In this document: positions 25,220 through 35,600 of the stretch, one piece after another | Layout of the letters: each line of letters starts with the position of its first letter | How positions within the stretch are numbered: position 1 is the first letter of the stretch | Notes under the pieces: generated by a model | What the model was told of the DNA's origin: nothing | Database searches by the model: none | Seen by the model: the letters and a program-made list of their open reading frames with translations, nothing else | NCBI GenBank assembly: GCA_947044405.1 | Contig: CAMRHE010000166.1 | Span: forward strand, 1,613,501-1,677,500 | DNA from: Leptodactylus fallax | Lineage: Eukaryota; Chordata; Amphibia; Anura; Leptodactylidae | Direction of reading: 5' to 3' | DNA: 64,000 bases | Position numbers and translations under genes: made by a program

Positions 25220-26362
25220 CTTTAACACCTTCCCGCTCTGCGCCACACTATTATGTCGGACTGAGTATGTAGTTAATGCTCAGTGCCGTAATAGTGTGAC
25301 ACTGCAATGCCCCAACATTACTTCCAGCACTTAACTGTGTTACACAGCCGAGACCCAGGACTAGCCACCGGAGTCAAAAGATACTCCAACTCCAGTGGAT
25401 TAACTCCCTGGATGCCGTGATCAATAGCAATCATGGCATCCAGGGGGTCTGGGGGGCAAAATTGCCTACCCTTGCACCCCTCGGATCCCCTGCAATAAGA
25501 TTGCGGGGTCCAAGGGTTGCTATGGCAGCCAGGAGGCCGAGCAATGGCTTTCTGACTGCCTAGGCACATTACACATAGGGAGCCTATGTGCAATGTGCAC
25601 TGGGGATCAGAGATCCCAGGTTCAAGTCCCCTTGTGGGATAGAGAAAAAGTTTTGAAAAAAAGTTTAAAAAGTTAGAAATAAAGAATAAAAAATAAACTA
25701 ATAATGAAATGTTCAAAAAATCCACCTTTACATTTAAAAAACACATAATCTAAATAATAATAAAAACAAAACATGTTAGGTATCCCATGTGTGTATAAGT
25801 CCCCACTATCAAAAAATAGTGTAAATTATCCTGTACGGTGAACGCCGTATAAAAAAATATGTATATACCACAGTCACGGCCACAGCCTCCTGACTGCCTA
25901 TGCACAGTTCCCATAGGAACCAAAAAATAGCAATAAAAAGTGATCAAAAATTCATAATAAAGCCATAAATAAAGAGCCCTAACATATCTATGTCAACAGT
26001 ACAGTAAAAAAATTATAGGTGTCAGAATACGGTGACCCCAGGAAAATCGCTGATTTTCAAAAAGTGATGTTTTATTTGTAAAAGCGGTAAAACGTAATAG
26101 AAACCAATATAAATATGGTAATGACCCGTCGTTTCATTTTTAATGCAGAGTGAGTGCTGTAAAAACAAAATGCAAACAATTATGAATTGTGTGTTATTTC
26201 ACATGGACCCCAAAAAAACATAAATAAAAGCTAATTAAAACATTATATGTACCCGAAATTATGGCAAATTAAAACTTGTCATGCAAAGAATCAAACCTCA
26301 CGTAGCCCTCAACAGAAAAATATTATTAACATACAAACTACCCTGTGTCCTTAAGGGGTTAA
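25220..26362. repeat. Dispersed DNA-transposon-like repeat of about 1.1 kb
   Basis: It starts with ctttaacaccttcccgctct and ends with gtccttaaggggttaaaag, whose complement (cttttaaccccttaaggac) resembles the start, so the ends are inverted repeats. Internal phrases (acatgttaggtatccc, gtacggtgaacgccgt) reappear in the copy split by the Tc1 element at 41265-43520. The minus-strand frame of 142 codons at 25318-25746 lies wholly inside and shows no domain. Confidence 0.6.
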
Positions 26363-26420
26363 AAGGCTTGCCTGAGTATGACAATTCCTTTTTTTTTTTT
26401 TTTTTTTTTTTGAAGAGTCC
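26363..26420. repeat. Poly(T) tract
   Basis: A run of more than 20 T at about 26391-26411 just after the repeat at 25220-26362. Confidence 0.7.
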
Positions 26421-26639
26421 ATCAATGAGAAGCAAATCACAGGGATTCTACTACTGAAACCCCCAACATTTTACTTGAGAAGTGTGTCTATCCTGATATC
26501 CCACATTGTCTACATTGGGTTAAAGTATACCAGCTTGATCTCTGCAATAAAAGCCATTGTCTTCTAAGAACTGTCTCTAAGGCATCTCACCCAACCAAAC
26601 AGAGTCCTACTGTGTACTGAAGCAGAGCAAAAACTTTAA

Positions 26640-26850
26640 GGGTATGTTCACAAGGAGTAATTTTGATGATTTTGAGGTGGTCTTCCACCTCCAAAAACAC
26701 CCCCTTGGAATCTGCATCAGAAAACCAACGCTGAGCCTACATGTGCACACATAAGCTCTGGCTTGGGGCCAGATTTTGGAGAGGATTTTGAAGCAAAAGA
26801 CTGCCTCAAAATCCTCTTAAATTCCTGTGTGCACATATCCTAATAGTGCT
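26640..26850. repeat. Short MITE-like repeat
   Basis: It begins agggtatgttcacaaggagt and ends gtgtgcacatatcctaatag, which are roughly complementary. Internal complementary segments (gaggtggtcttccacctcc) form a hairpin. Confidence 0.55.
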
Positions 26851-27033
26851 GTCTACAGATGGGTGTCTCTAGTTTGGCTCTTTAACAGGTACAAACATTG
26901 ACTAAAAGTGTTGCTGTCTATGGGTTGCAATCGAAAGATAATTTTCTTCCTCCTGTAAGGAAGCTATTATACAGTATAGATGATCACATAAATTTATTAT
27001 ATTTAATAATACAGTTTGGATATGACAATTTAC

Positions 27034-27135
27034 CTTTTCTTTTCTTCTTGTTGATGATTAGAACAATAACTACAGTCATGATGCAGAGAACACATAGTAC
27101 AATGAATATAAGAATGTATAAAGATATCCCAAAGC
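27034..27135 (-). CDS. Predicted transmembrane exon of the minus-strand gene
   Basis: The exon has an acceptor ending tctttctgcag and a donor gtaaattg. It is 102 nt, phase 1-1. Its 33 full codons start FGISLYILIFIVLCVLC, continue with a Val/Ile/Leu-rich run to a membrane span of about 25 residues, and end NKKKRK, a classic stop-transfer cluster. This is the strongest single piece of evidence that the minus-strand exons belong to a type I membrane protein: extracellular stalk exons lie upstream (29306 and above) and a cytoplasmic exon downstream (24693). The frame is open only on this strand in this phase in the way a membrane segment demands. Confidence 0.75.
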
Positions 27136-27834
27136 CTGCAGAAAGAGAAGATGAAATGTGAAACAGCTATTGAGAACTACATAAGATATTAAGATATTTA
27201 TTCTCTCCACTCTCTACTGTGCTCATTTTGCATTTTAACCCTTGGAACATTCTTCAGAGGTCCATTTGCATTTGATGTTGTGGTCTTCATGGTTTCTCTT
27301 GAGCATTCTTAAAACTGTATTTTGTAATAGACATATAATCTATGCACATAATGGCCTTTTGCAATCTTACACAACCTGATAGACTTTACAGTACCTTTAT
27401 AGGTACTGGGGTATTTTTATCTGGAACATTTATGGCAGATCTACAGGATGTGCCAAACATATCTGCTAGATTCAGGTTCCCAATCTGGTACCTAAGAACA
27501 GGTGTCCCCTGACCCACGTGCAGTTTTCTGGTTACAATTCCTTGCTCTAGACAACAACCAGTAAAGGGGCTGTTCAGGATTTGAGATACATGGCTGCTTT
27601 CTTCCACTAACAGTGCCACAACTGTCCATGCAGCAGAGATCTATGGAAGTGAATGGAGCTGATGTGCTATACCACAAACAAAATGTGAACAGGTGTGATA
27701 TTGTTTTTGTACTAATGGACAACCCCTTTGACCCCTTTACAATCCTAAACATAATGTAAAGCTATATAACTATGTTATAATAAACCTTCTTAGTGCACTA
27801 TGGATAATGGATTACCAACATTAGGCCGGGGCCT
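27136..27834. other. Intronic, nothing recognised
   Basis: The minus-strand frames at 27386-27619 and 27492-27752 lack domains. About 27540-27730 resembles old dispersed repeat sequence (gtaaaggggctgttcaggat ... gacaacccctttga). Confidence 0.4.
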
Positions 27835-28095
27835 AATGGCCCATCCCCACTTGCGTTAAAATATTGTGGTTTTGTAAATCGCACCATGTCAATTATACCT
27901 ACAGAAACACCAGCAGTTTCACTATAGGTATAATTGAAACAGAAAGTCTGCAGAGGAAACCTCTGCAACCTTTCTGTTCAAAGCGTTGCAGAAAAAAAAC
28001 GTGATGCATTGCCGCCGCGGTTTTTCCCACAGTGCTTTTTTGCTGAGGGATGCCACGCGGGGCAGGGGTTTTCCAGGCAAAAGATCATTTTTCAA
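27835..28095. repeat. MITE family with gcagaaagtctgcagagg core, copy 1
   Basis: Core phrases are tataattgaaacagaaag, tctgcagaggaaacctctgc and gcggtttttcccacagtgc. The same phrases, in one or the other orientation, mark copies at 28735-29060, 40055-40362 and 47060-47340. The interior is strongly self-complementary. Confidence 0.7.
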
Positions 28096-28734
28096 AAAAG
28101 GTCAGTTAGTGCTATTAATAGGTTAATAAGTTCAACAAAATACCTTTAGCAGTGTTTTGAGTGATTTCTAGGTTTCTCTAGGAGCTCCTGGCATCTTCTG
28201 CATTTGTTTACATGGGTAGCTTCCTGTTCTGATTTCCTACAACTACCATGATGCCTTGCGATTCACTCAGAGCTGACTCCCTCCCCCTCCCTTTCTCACC
28301 TCCCCCTCCCTTCCTCACCTCCTCCCTGTTTCCCCAGCTAGGCGGCTAGTTAGAAATGGGGAAACGGAATATCACCAGAAAATCATAAAATGTGCCTGGG
28401 GCAATCAAATGACTGCCCTGGCAATCTAGGTAAATATAGCTTTTTGGTACAGTAAGTAATTTAGAAGGTAGGCGGGATGGGGGTGTTTTCAGTAGCTTAG
28501 ATTAGGAAAATCAGTTTATCCCAGATAAACCCTTTAGATATTAGGTATAAATGATCCTCATAGATGCTCCCTGTGATATAACGGAAATTGCTATCACTAA
28601 CCCTAAGTGAAATATATGATGTAGCAAGTGTCATCGTGATGTAGTAGAGAAATTCAGCCATCACTCTGACATTAGTGAACTTGGAACAACCCTCGCATAG
28701 TGTACCTGTCACTATACTATGCTGCTTAAAGGCT
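28096..28734. other. Intronic, nothing recognised
   Basis: Contains a C/T-rich stretch (ccctccccctccctttctca) at 28280-28330. No gene supported. Confidence 0.4.
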
Positions 28735-29060
28735 AAAGCTCCACATAGCTAGCCGTAGACAAAAAACTCTGTGGAAAAGACGCATCGTGTTTTTTCTGCA
28801 GGGTTTTTCACAGGAAGTCTGCAGAGTTTTCCTCTGCAGACTTTCTGCCTCTATTATACCTATACGGAAACCGTCATCGTTTCCGTAGATATAATTGACA
28901 TGGTGCGATTTACAGTTTTTGAAATTACAGCATTTCCACTGTGGATATTTCTCTGCAATGTGTATATGGGATTAGCCAGAATCCAATCCACTTTGTAGAT
29001 ATTGTAAAACACTCCGGTTTTTGCAGTGGCATTTCCGCGACGTGGAGCCCCGACCTTAGA
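28735..29060. repeat. MITE family with gcagaaagtctgcagagg core, copy 2
   Basis: It starts aaagctccacatagctagcc and ends cgacgtggagccccgacctt; the ends are complementary (gctccac against gtggagc). The interior holds tttcctctgcagactttctg and cgtttccgtagatataattg, shared with the other copies. Confidence 0.75.
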
Positions 29061-29305
29061 TAGGACAGCATATTATGAGTTCAGTCATTTGTCTCTATAG
29101 ATGTTATGTTATTGCTTTAACATTTTATAATATATAGGTGTATAGAATTTTCTTTAATTTATACTGTCGATTCATCGTAATTTTTGCCGTATCGATCCCT
29201 CCTTCTTGCTGACAATAGCAGCTTTTCATGGCCTCTAGCTAGTATATCCTGTTTCACCTGTATTATATATACTTTTTACATTAAGTATATAATTTAACAA
29301 GATAC

Positions 29306-29449
29306 CTTTCTTTTGAGCAATTGGTGCATTATTGTTGAATATTTCCACAGTATACGTGGTTATCAATGGTGTGCTTTCGTGAAAATTCTTGATAGTTGTA
29401 GTACTTTCCATTGTACTGACTGTACTAAAATGTGAGACATCACCGAAAT
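29306..29449 (-). CDS. Predicted Ser/Thr-rich stalk exon (delta) of the minus-strand gene
   Basis: The exon is 144 nt, phase 1-1, with acceptor gtttatctcag and donor gtatct. Its 47 full codons include VSTMESTTTIKNFHESTP and end NNNAPIAQKK. About a third of residues are Ser or Thr, with one N-x-T-like context absent but many O-glycosylation candidates, as expected for a membrane-proximal stalk. The codon across the 3' junction with the transmembrane exon is GGC (Gly), and that across the 5' junction with exon gamma is GAT (Asp). The open frame over 47 codons in AT-rich DNA, together with both splice sites, supports a real exon. Confidence 0.65.
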
Positions 29450-29944
29450 CTGAGATAAACAGAACAGAATTTTATTTTAATATATACATATTTCTAAACT
29501 TATATTTGCAAGTGTAAAAATTGGTAGACAGAAGCATAAAGCATTAAATATTTGTGTGAGAATATGTATATCTGATAACTGCAAAAACAAAACGTTACAA
29601 CGTCACTCTGCAGAGTTTTTATAATTGTATTGCAGCCACAGCAACATACACCTGCATTTCTTGTTCATATTTGTTTGTCAGTGCTAACCAATTTTTCTGT
29701 GTTTGTTGCATAGGGCTTTTGGGAGGTGTAGCTGGTTTGTGCACGCCACCCATCTGTCCAAGGCTGATTTTTAATTAGAGGATAATATGGGTGAACTACA
29801 CTCCACCTATTCATTCAGAGGCCATCGGTCCAGGGTAAGGAGGGTATTTCTGGTGTATGAGGACATGATATGGCTGAGAAACACATTTGTCCTTAATCCA
29901 TGTGAGACCAAGGCCATAAAAGAGGTGAGTCATTTTAGTGTAGG
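29450..29944. other. Intronic; target sequence of the gypsy insertion
   Basis: The stretch at 29628-29710 (cacctgcatttcttgttcat ... cagtgctaaccaa) has a second copy at 38755-38835 beyond the gypsy element. The sequence 29780-29944 continues after the element at 38282 (tagggacctagaggtggc), so the gypsy element landed in an older repeat. Confidence 0.45.
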
Positions 29945-31065
29945 TGTGGCATCCCAGAGCTGGCTATGGCTGGGCTGAGGGTGATCTCTGTGCATTGTAT
30001 TATTTCCTGTTGCTTCATAGCCTGTGTGACATAGCAGGGGGTCCTGAGTCTCACACAACACAGCGCCACCTAGTGAGCCTCACACATGCATTGCACCTCC
30101 CATAGGATTGAATAGTAACCAAATGTCCAATGGGAGGACATCGCCTGGGAAAAGGGGAGGAGTCAGCTGATCACTGGGTCCCCATGGTAACACCCCTGCA
30201 GGAAGGTCCTGCGTGTGAGGAGTTAGAAGTGTGGAGTGTTAGGAGGAGGAGGTGAGGAGATAAGTGTGATGTCCTGTGAAGAAAGCAGTGAGTTTAGTGC
30301 AGGAATCTCAAGTCCTAGACAGGCCCAGGAAGGTTGGAGAGCTGACAGACTCCAGCTATTCAGAAGATCCTGTCTCCTGTCTGCCTAGCCATCGCCCTGA
30401 AGGAAGTCAAGCATCATTATCTTGTCAGCCTGAGACTGTGGAGAGAACATTCTGGAACACGTGCTCCATAGCAAGTATCACAGGATCCAGGGGCCAAGGC
30501 CAGACCTGTGGAATATCCTGCCACCCTGACTATTGCACCCCGAAACTCTGAGCTATCAGGACCACATAACGTGAGTGGGGAATATTATGTGCTAGTATCA
30601 TGGTGGGCATCCTCCTATGAGCCAAATAGGAGCCCAGATGCACCTCAGGGCTGTAACACTGAAGTATAAGGGGCTAGGAACACCTTTCATCAAGTCTACC
30701 CTGCACCCCAGGACTTTGCTGTGTCACCAGGCGTACCCCGTTGTTTTGTATTGAAGAAACTGTTTAAGCAGTTGTGCCTCCACACCCATGGAAGTAAAAG
30801 TTCAACTTTACAACCGTTTCTGTGTCTGACTCTGCACCGACAACATCAGGGCGCCCCAAACACCACCAGTCGGCACAGTATAGGGGAAGCGCCCCGGGGG
30901 AACAATCACCACCAACATTTGTGCAGCCCCCTCATCACCGGTACCAGTGGTGGTAACGTGGGACAGCACCAGCGCTGCGCCCTCGTGCCCAGAGACCGTG
31001 ACAAGTCTGCGCTGTTTGCACCCCGCAATCCCAACTGCAGCGTTACCTTCCATCTGGTCACCGCA
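29945..31065 (+). repeat. 5' LTR of the gypsy element, 1121 bp
   Basis: TG...CA termini; almost identical to the 3' LTR. The frames inside (for example 30276-30551) are repeated at the same place in the 3' LTR and are not genes; they carry no domain. Confidence 0.95.
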
Positions 31066-31073
31066 AGAAAAAC

Positions 31074-31092
31074 TGGCGTCACGAACAGGATA
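31074..31092 (+). promoter_or_regulatory. Primer-binding site of the gypsy element
   Basis: The sequence tggcgtcacgaacaggata lies 8 bp after the 5' LTR. Its TGG...GAACAGG form is that of tRNA-primed retroelement binding sites. The tRNA was not assigned. Confidence 0.7.
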
Positions 31093-31553
31093 CGGGTGTG
31101 TGCCATTTTGAGAAAGTCGCTACGAAAAGTGCGCCAAATTGTCTCCAGAGCATCGGTCTTTATTGTGGACTTTGCTAAGATCAAGTTTATTCCCTGAGAG
31201 TGCTTGCCACAAAGAGGGGGAGCCCTATACCCCTGAAGTAAACCCTAAAGACTGTCCTCTCAGTGTGTTACAGCCCTGGAAGAGTTAAAACGCCGAGGAC
31301 TTGTTTGCTGCGCCACATCGCTGTGTAAGAACGCCCACAAAGGGTTAACTGTACCTTGCAAAAGTGCGGGAGATTTTTAGCACTGCCCATGAGGCCAGGA
31401 GCACACCGTCAGCCTGCATCATAGTGACTCTGTTAATAGCTACAGCATTCTTAAAGAGACAGAATTCCAAGTTGTAGTCTCCATTCCCTGCCAGCAAGCA
31501 GTTGAGTTTCTTAAAGAGACGGCGACCTAATTTCAGTTATACCTGCAAACAAC

Positions 31554-32642
31554 ATGACTGAGCAAAGTGACATTGTGCCATCTGTTTCTAGTGATCCAGC
31601 AGTGACCATGGCGAGCAGCCTACCATTCTCCATGCCATTTTACCCTGGTGCACCATGGCTGCCGCGCTACAAAGGGGAGGCGCATACCCTCAGGGACTTT
31701 CGTGAGAAGATGCTGTCTCTCTTCCAGTTCTATCCTCTGAATACAGAACAGCAGATACAGATCCTGCTGGGCCAGCTTGAGGGTGCTGCAGCTAGGGAGG
31801 TCAAATCCTGGCCTGCCTCTGACAAAAGAACCCCTGGGCAAATTCTGGACAAACTCCAGGTGAACTTTGACGTGCGATCTGTCTCCGAGGTAAAGATGCG
31901 CTTCTTTTCCAGACGACAACTACCTGGTGAGACCCTGTGGGACTATGCTTTATCCCTCCAAGAGGCGTTCAGAGCTGTGGTGCAAGTGGATCCACGTGAA
32001 AATGTGGACTCTGATAAAATCTTGCTTGACCGCTTCATAGAAGGGGCGGGTACCACATTGCTCCAGAGTCAGTTGTGAATGCTTGCTGCACAACATCCCA
32101 GCATCACGTTTGCTGACTTCAAGGCCCTTGCCATCCAGGTCTTGGGACAGGAGCAGCCCCAGCCAAGCCCTGTCATCTGTGCTCCCTCACCTGGACCCTC
32201 AACAAGCATTGCTCCAGTTGTCCTGCCACTACCTCTGGGTACCTCACCTGCTGCCCAAACTGCGCAGACTACACCAGCAGACTCCAGAGATGACCTTCTG
32301 GCCCGAGTGGATCATCTGACCCGTGCCATGGAACAGATCACCGTCCGTCTAGATCGTCTGACCCAGCCGTCTTCATCGTCCAGTGATCCTTTGCGAAGTC
32401 TCAACATCTCACCTGAGTCGCCACCCAGACGTCCGTCTTCAGTGAAACCTCCGCAGAGTGAGAGGCCATACTGTACCTATTGCCATAGATATGGACACAC
32501 CAGGCCTCAGTGTTTTCAGTTAAACGGGCCACCCCCGAGGCAGCGGGCCGCCCCTCGGGAGGAAAGAAGAAGGGCCCAGGTGAATCTTCAGTGCCATTGT
32601 CACGCTTCGTCTCAGCCTGCCCACACATCACAATCCGGGTGA
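31554..32642 (+). pseudogene. gag: Gypsy gag, open except for one in-frame TGA
   Basis: Gag builds the particle and packages RNA. The frame starts ATGACTGAG at 31554 and runs to TGA 32640-32642, 363 codon positions. A TGA at 32076-32078 splits it into 174 and 187 residues in the same frame; the context suggests a single CGA-to-TGA change. The first part holds the capsid-like region (SLFQFYPLNTEQQIQILLG ... LWDYALSLQEAF). The second part holds a CCHC zinc knuckle (CTYCHRYGHTRPQC, 32472-32513). The capsid-like region resembles the gag type related to vertebrate PNMA genes, judged from memory of that family. Readthrough of the TGA is possible but less likely than a recent lesion. Confidence 0.85.
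32519..32559 (+). promoter_or_regulatory. Programmed -1 frameshift signal between gag and pol
   Basis: GTTAAAC at 32519-32525 is in the gag register G TTA AAC, a known type of slippery heptamer. Eight bases later a GC-rich hairpin forms: cccgagg (32534-32540) pairs with cctcggg (32553-32559) across a 12-base loop. Slippage by -1 enters exactly the pol frame, which is open from upstream of this point. Confidence 0.75.
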
Positions 32643-35600
32643 ACGGCGTCCCTCTGACAGCGTTGGTGGACACTGGATCTCAGGTAACAACCCTGCGCAA
32701 GCAGGTGTTCCTTGAACATTGGGACTTAGGTGTGTTGAATAGAACACCTGACACATGGATAAATCTGTGTGCCAGCAATGGACAGCCCATACCACAGCAG
32801 GGTTATTGGGAACCCACTATCCAGATTGGGGACTTGAAACTGCCTAGACAGGGTGTAATTGTCACTGATGTAGAGGATGATAGGTTTGCAGTTGTAATAT
32901 TAGGCATGAATGTTTTACGCCATTGCTTTGCAGAAGTGTTGGATGCCTTGCATGCCTCTCTCCTTACAGCTTCTCCCAGTGACCAGCAGACCATTCAGCG
33001 GGCCATTCGTGTACTCAATGCCCAGCACAAGTTCGCCAACAAACAAGGTGAAATTGGTCGAGTCCGGATCCAAGATACCCGTCCAGTAACCCTACAGCCT
33101 GGAACAGAAACTATGGTGTGGTGCCGTGCCCGTCCGGGCATAGAAAATCAGGACTACGAGGCCTTGCTACAACCCATACAGGTAGATGGCCAACCACTTG
33201 TCATGGCTGCCCGCAGCCTTGTCACAGTTTCCAATGGACGTGTTCCTGTCCGCTTAGTCAACTTGGGCGATGCTCCCGTGAACCTCCACAAGTTCCACTC
33301 TGTGGCCCTGCTACACCGGTTAGCACCAGAAGACATTCTCTCTGGTGATTCTACCGCCACACAGCGTTCCACCCAAGCTGCTGAGAACATTCAGAATGGA
33401 GCCACGAAGTCCTGGTGGGATGAATTGAACGTGGGAGACGCCAATACCCCTATAGAGCATATCAATGGGGTTCGCAATGTGGCCAAGCGTTACCAACAGG
33501 CATTCAGCAAACACCCATTGGACTTTGGTAAGACCACGACCATACAACATCGCATTCTGACTGGCGACCACCATCCAATCAAGGAGCGTCACCGTCCAAT
33601 ACCACCAGCGATGTACCAACCGGTGAAAAAGTTGATCCAAGAGATGCGAGATGCTGATGTCATCCGGGAGAGTAACAGCCCCTGGGCAGCCCCGCTAGTC
33701 CTTGTCAAGAAGAAAGACGGAACCCTACGATTTTGTGTGGACTATCGTAAACTCAACAACGTCACGCACAAAGACGCATACCCATTGCCACGGATTGAGG
33801 AATCTCTAACGGTTTTGGGATCAGCTACCTGTTTCTCGACCCTGGACTTAACCAGTGGATACTGGCAAGTCCCTATGGCGCCTGAAGATCGTGAAAAGAC
33901 TGCGTTTACGACCCCGATGGGACTCTTTGAATTCAATAGTATGCCATTTGGGCTATGTAATGCCCCAGCCACTTTCCAACGGCTTATGGAGAGGTGCCTC
34001 GGCCATGAGAATTTCCAGAGTGTGCTTCTGTACCTGGACGATGTTATTGTATTCTCCCGGACATACCAAGAACACCTTCGTCACCTATCCGAGGTATTCA
34101 AGGTACTTATACAGCACGGCCTAAAGTTGAAGCCCTCCAAGTGCTACCTGTTGAAACCCCAAGTTCACTACCTTGGGCATGTCGTGAGCGCACAAGGCGT
34201 CCAACCTGATCCTGAAAAGATCACTGCAGTCCAGAACTGGCGAAGACCAACTACCGTCAAAGAAGTCCGAAGCTTCCTTGGATTCGCAGGTTACTACTGG
34301 CGTTTCATACCACACTTCGCCCAAGTAGCCGAGCCTCTGAACGAGTTGTTGCGTGGTTGTCCCAGAGAAAACTACAACCGAAAGCTTCCGGTAGACTGGA
34401 CAGCGCGTCAAGAGGAAGCCTTTCAAGCGCTTAAAGCACTTCTGACGCAACCACCAATTCTAGCCTATCCCGACTACAGTCAGCCATTCCGCTTGTACAC
34501 AGATGCAAGTCACCAAGGTTTGGGTGCAGTGTTGTCCCAGGTTCAGGACAACAAAGAGCGAGTCATCGCCTACGCCAGCAGGAGTCTGAGAGGCGCGGAG
34601 AAGAACGACCAGAACTATAGTTCTTTCAAACTCGAACTTCTGGCGCTTGTCTGGGCCGTGACAGAGAAGTTTAAAGACTACCTGGCTGCCACACCCTTTA
34701 CCGTGTACACAGATAATAATCCGTTGGCGCATCTGGACACTGCTCGACTGGGAGCCCTTGAACAACGGTGGGCCTCAAGACTCGCGAATTACAAGTTCTC
34801 TGTCAAGTATCGCAGTGGCAAGTCCAACGCTAACGCTGATGCACTCTCAAGGTTGCCTGTGGGAGAAGAACCCCCCCGAGAAGACATCTGGGAAGAGGTG
34901 GAGATGCCACCATTCTACAACAAGTTTGCCCAACAGGTTGCTATTGGTGTCCCTGTAGAAGGAGAATCTCTGGCGAAAACAGCTGCCGAATCCCTCCAGG
35001 AGCCATCTCTGTGGAAAACGTTCCAAGAAGAGAGCAGAGTTTTAGGAGAATTGTCAGATTTCCTGCTTACAGGAAGAATACCAACCCGTGTAAAGAGAGG
35101 TCTTCATGACGTGGAATTAAAACGCCTTTGGCGACAGAGGAAGCGCCTGTTTGTCCAACGAGGCCTTCTACTTAGAAACACTCTTGATCCTGTCACAGGT
35201 GAAAGGCTTCATCAGATCCTCGTACCAAGAAGAGATGCACAGATGATACTTGAGGCGTATCATGACAGATCCGGTCACTTCGGGGTACAAAAGACCGAAG
35301 CTACCATCCGTCGTCGCTTCTATTGGGTTGGGATGAGGAGTGACATTGAGAGTTGGTGCCGAGAGTGTCCCGCCTGTAGTATCACCAAGGAAGGTCGAAG
35401 AGATCAGAAGGCCCCTCTACATCCAATTAAGACTCAAAAGCCATGTGAAATTGTTGCTCTGGACCATGTGAAGTTGGGTCCCACACGTTCCGGCTACAGC
35501 TACGCTCTGACAATGGTGGATCATTACTCCAAGTTCCTTGTCATCGTGCCTGTCAGAGATCTTACAGCAAGAACTACGGCTGAGACCTTCTACGCAGAGT

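Noticed and set aside
25318..25746. Minus-strand frame of 142 codons
   Set aside because: Lies wholly in a dispersed repeat with terminal inverted repeats and shows no domain.
30276..30551. Frame of 91 codons repeated at 37491-37766
   Set aside because: It is the same sequence in the two LTRs of the gypsy element; no domain and not expected to encode a protein.
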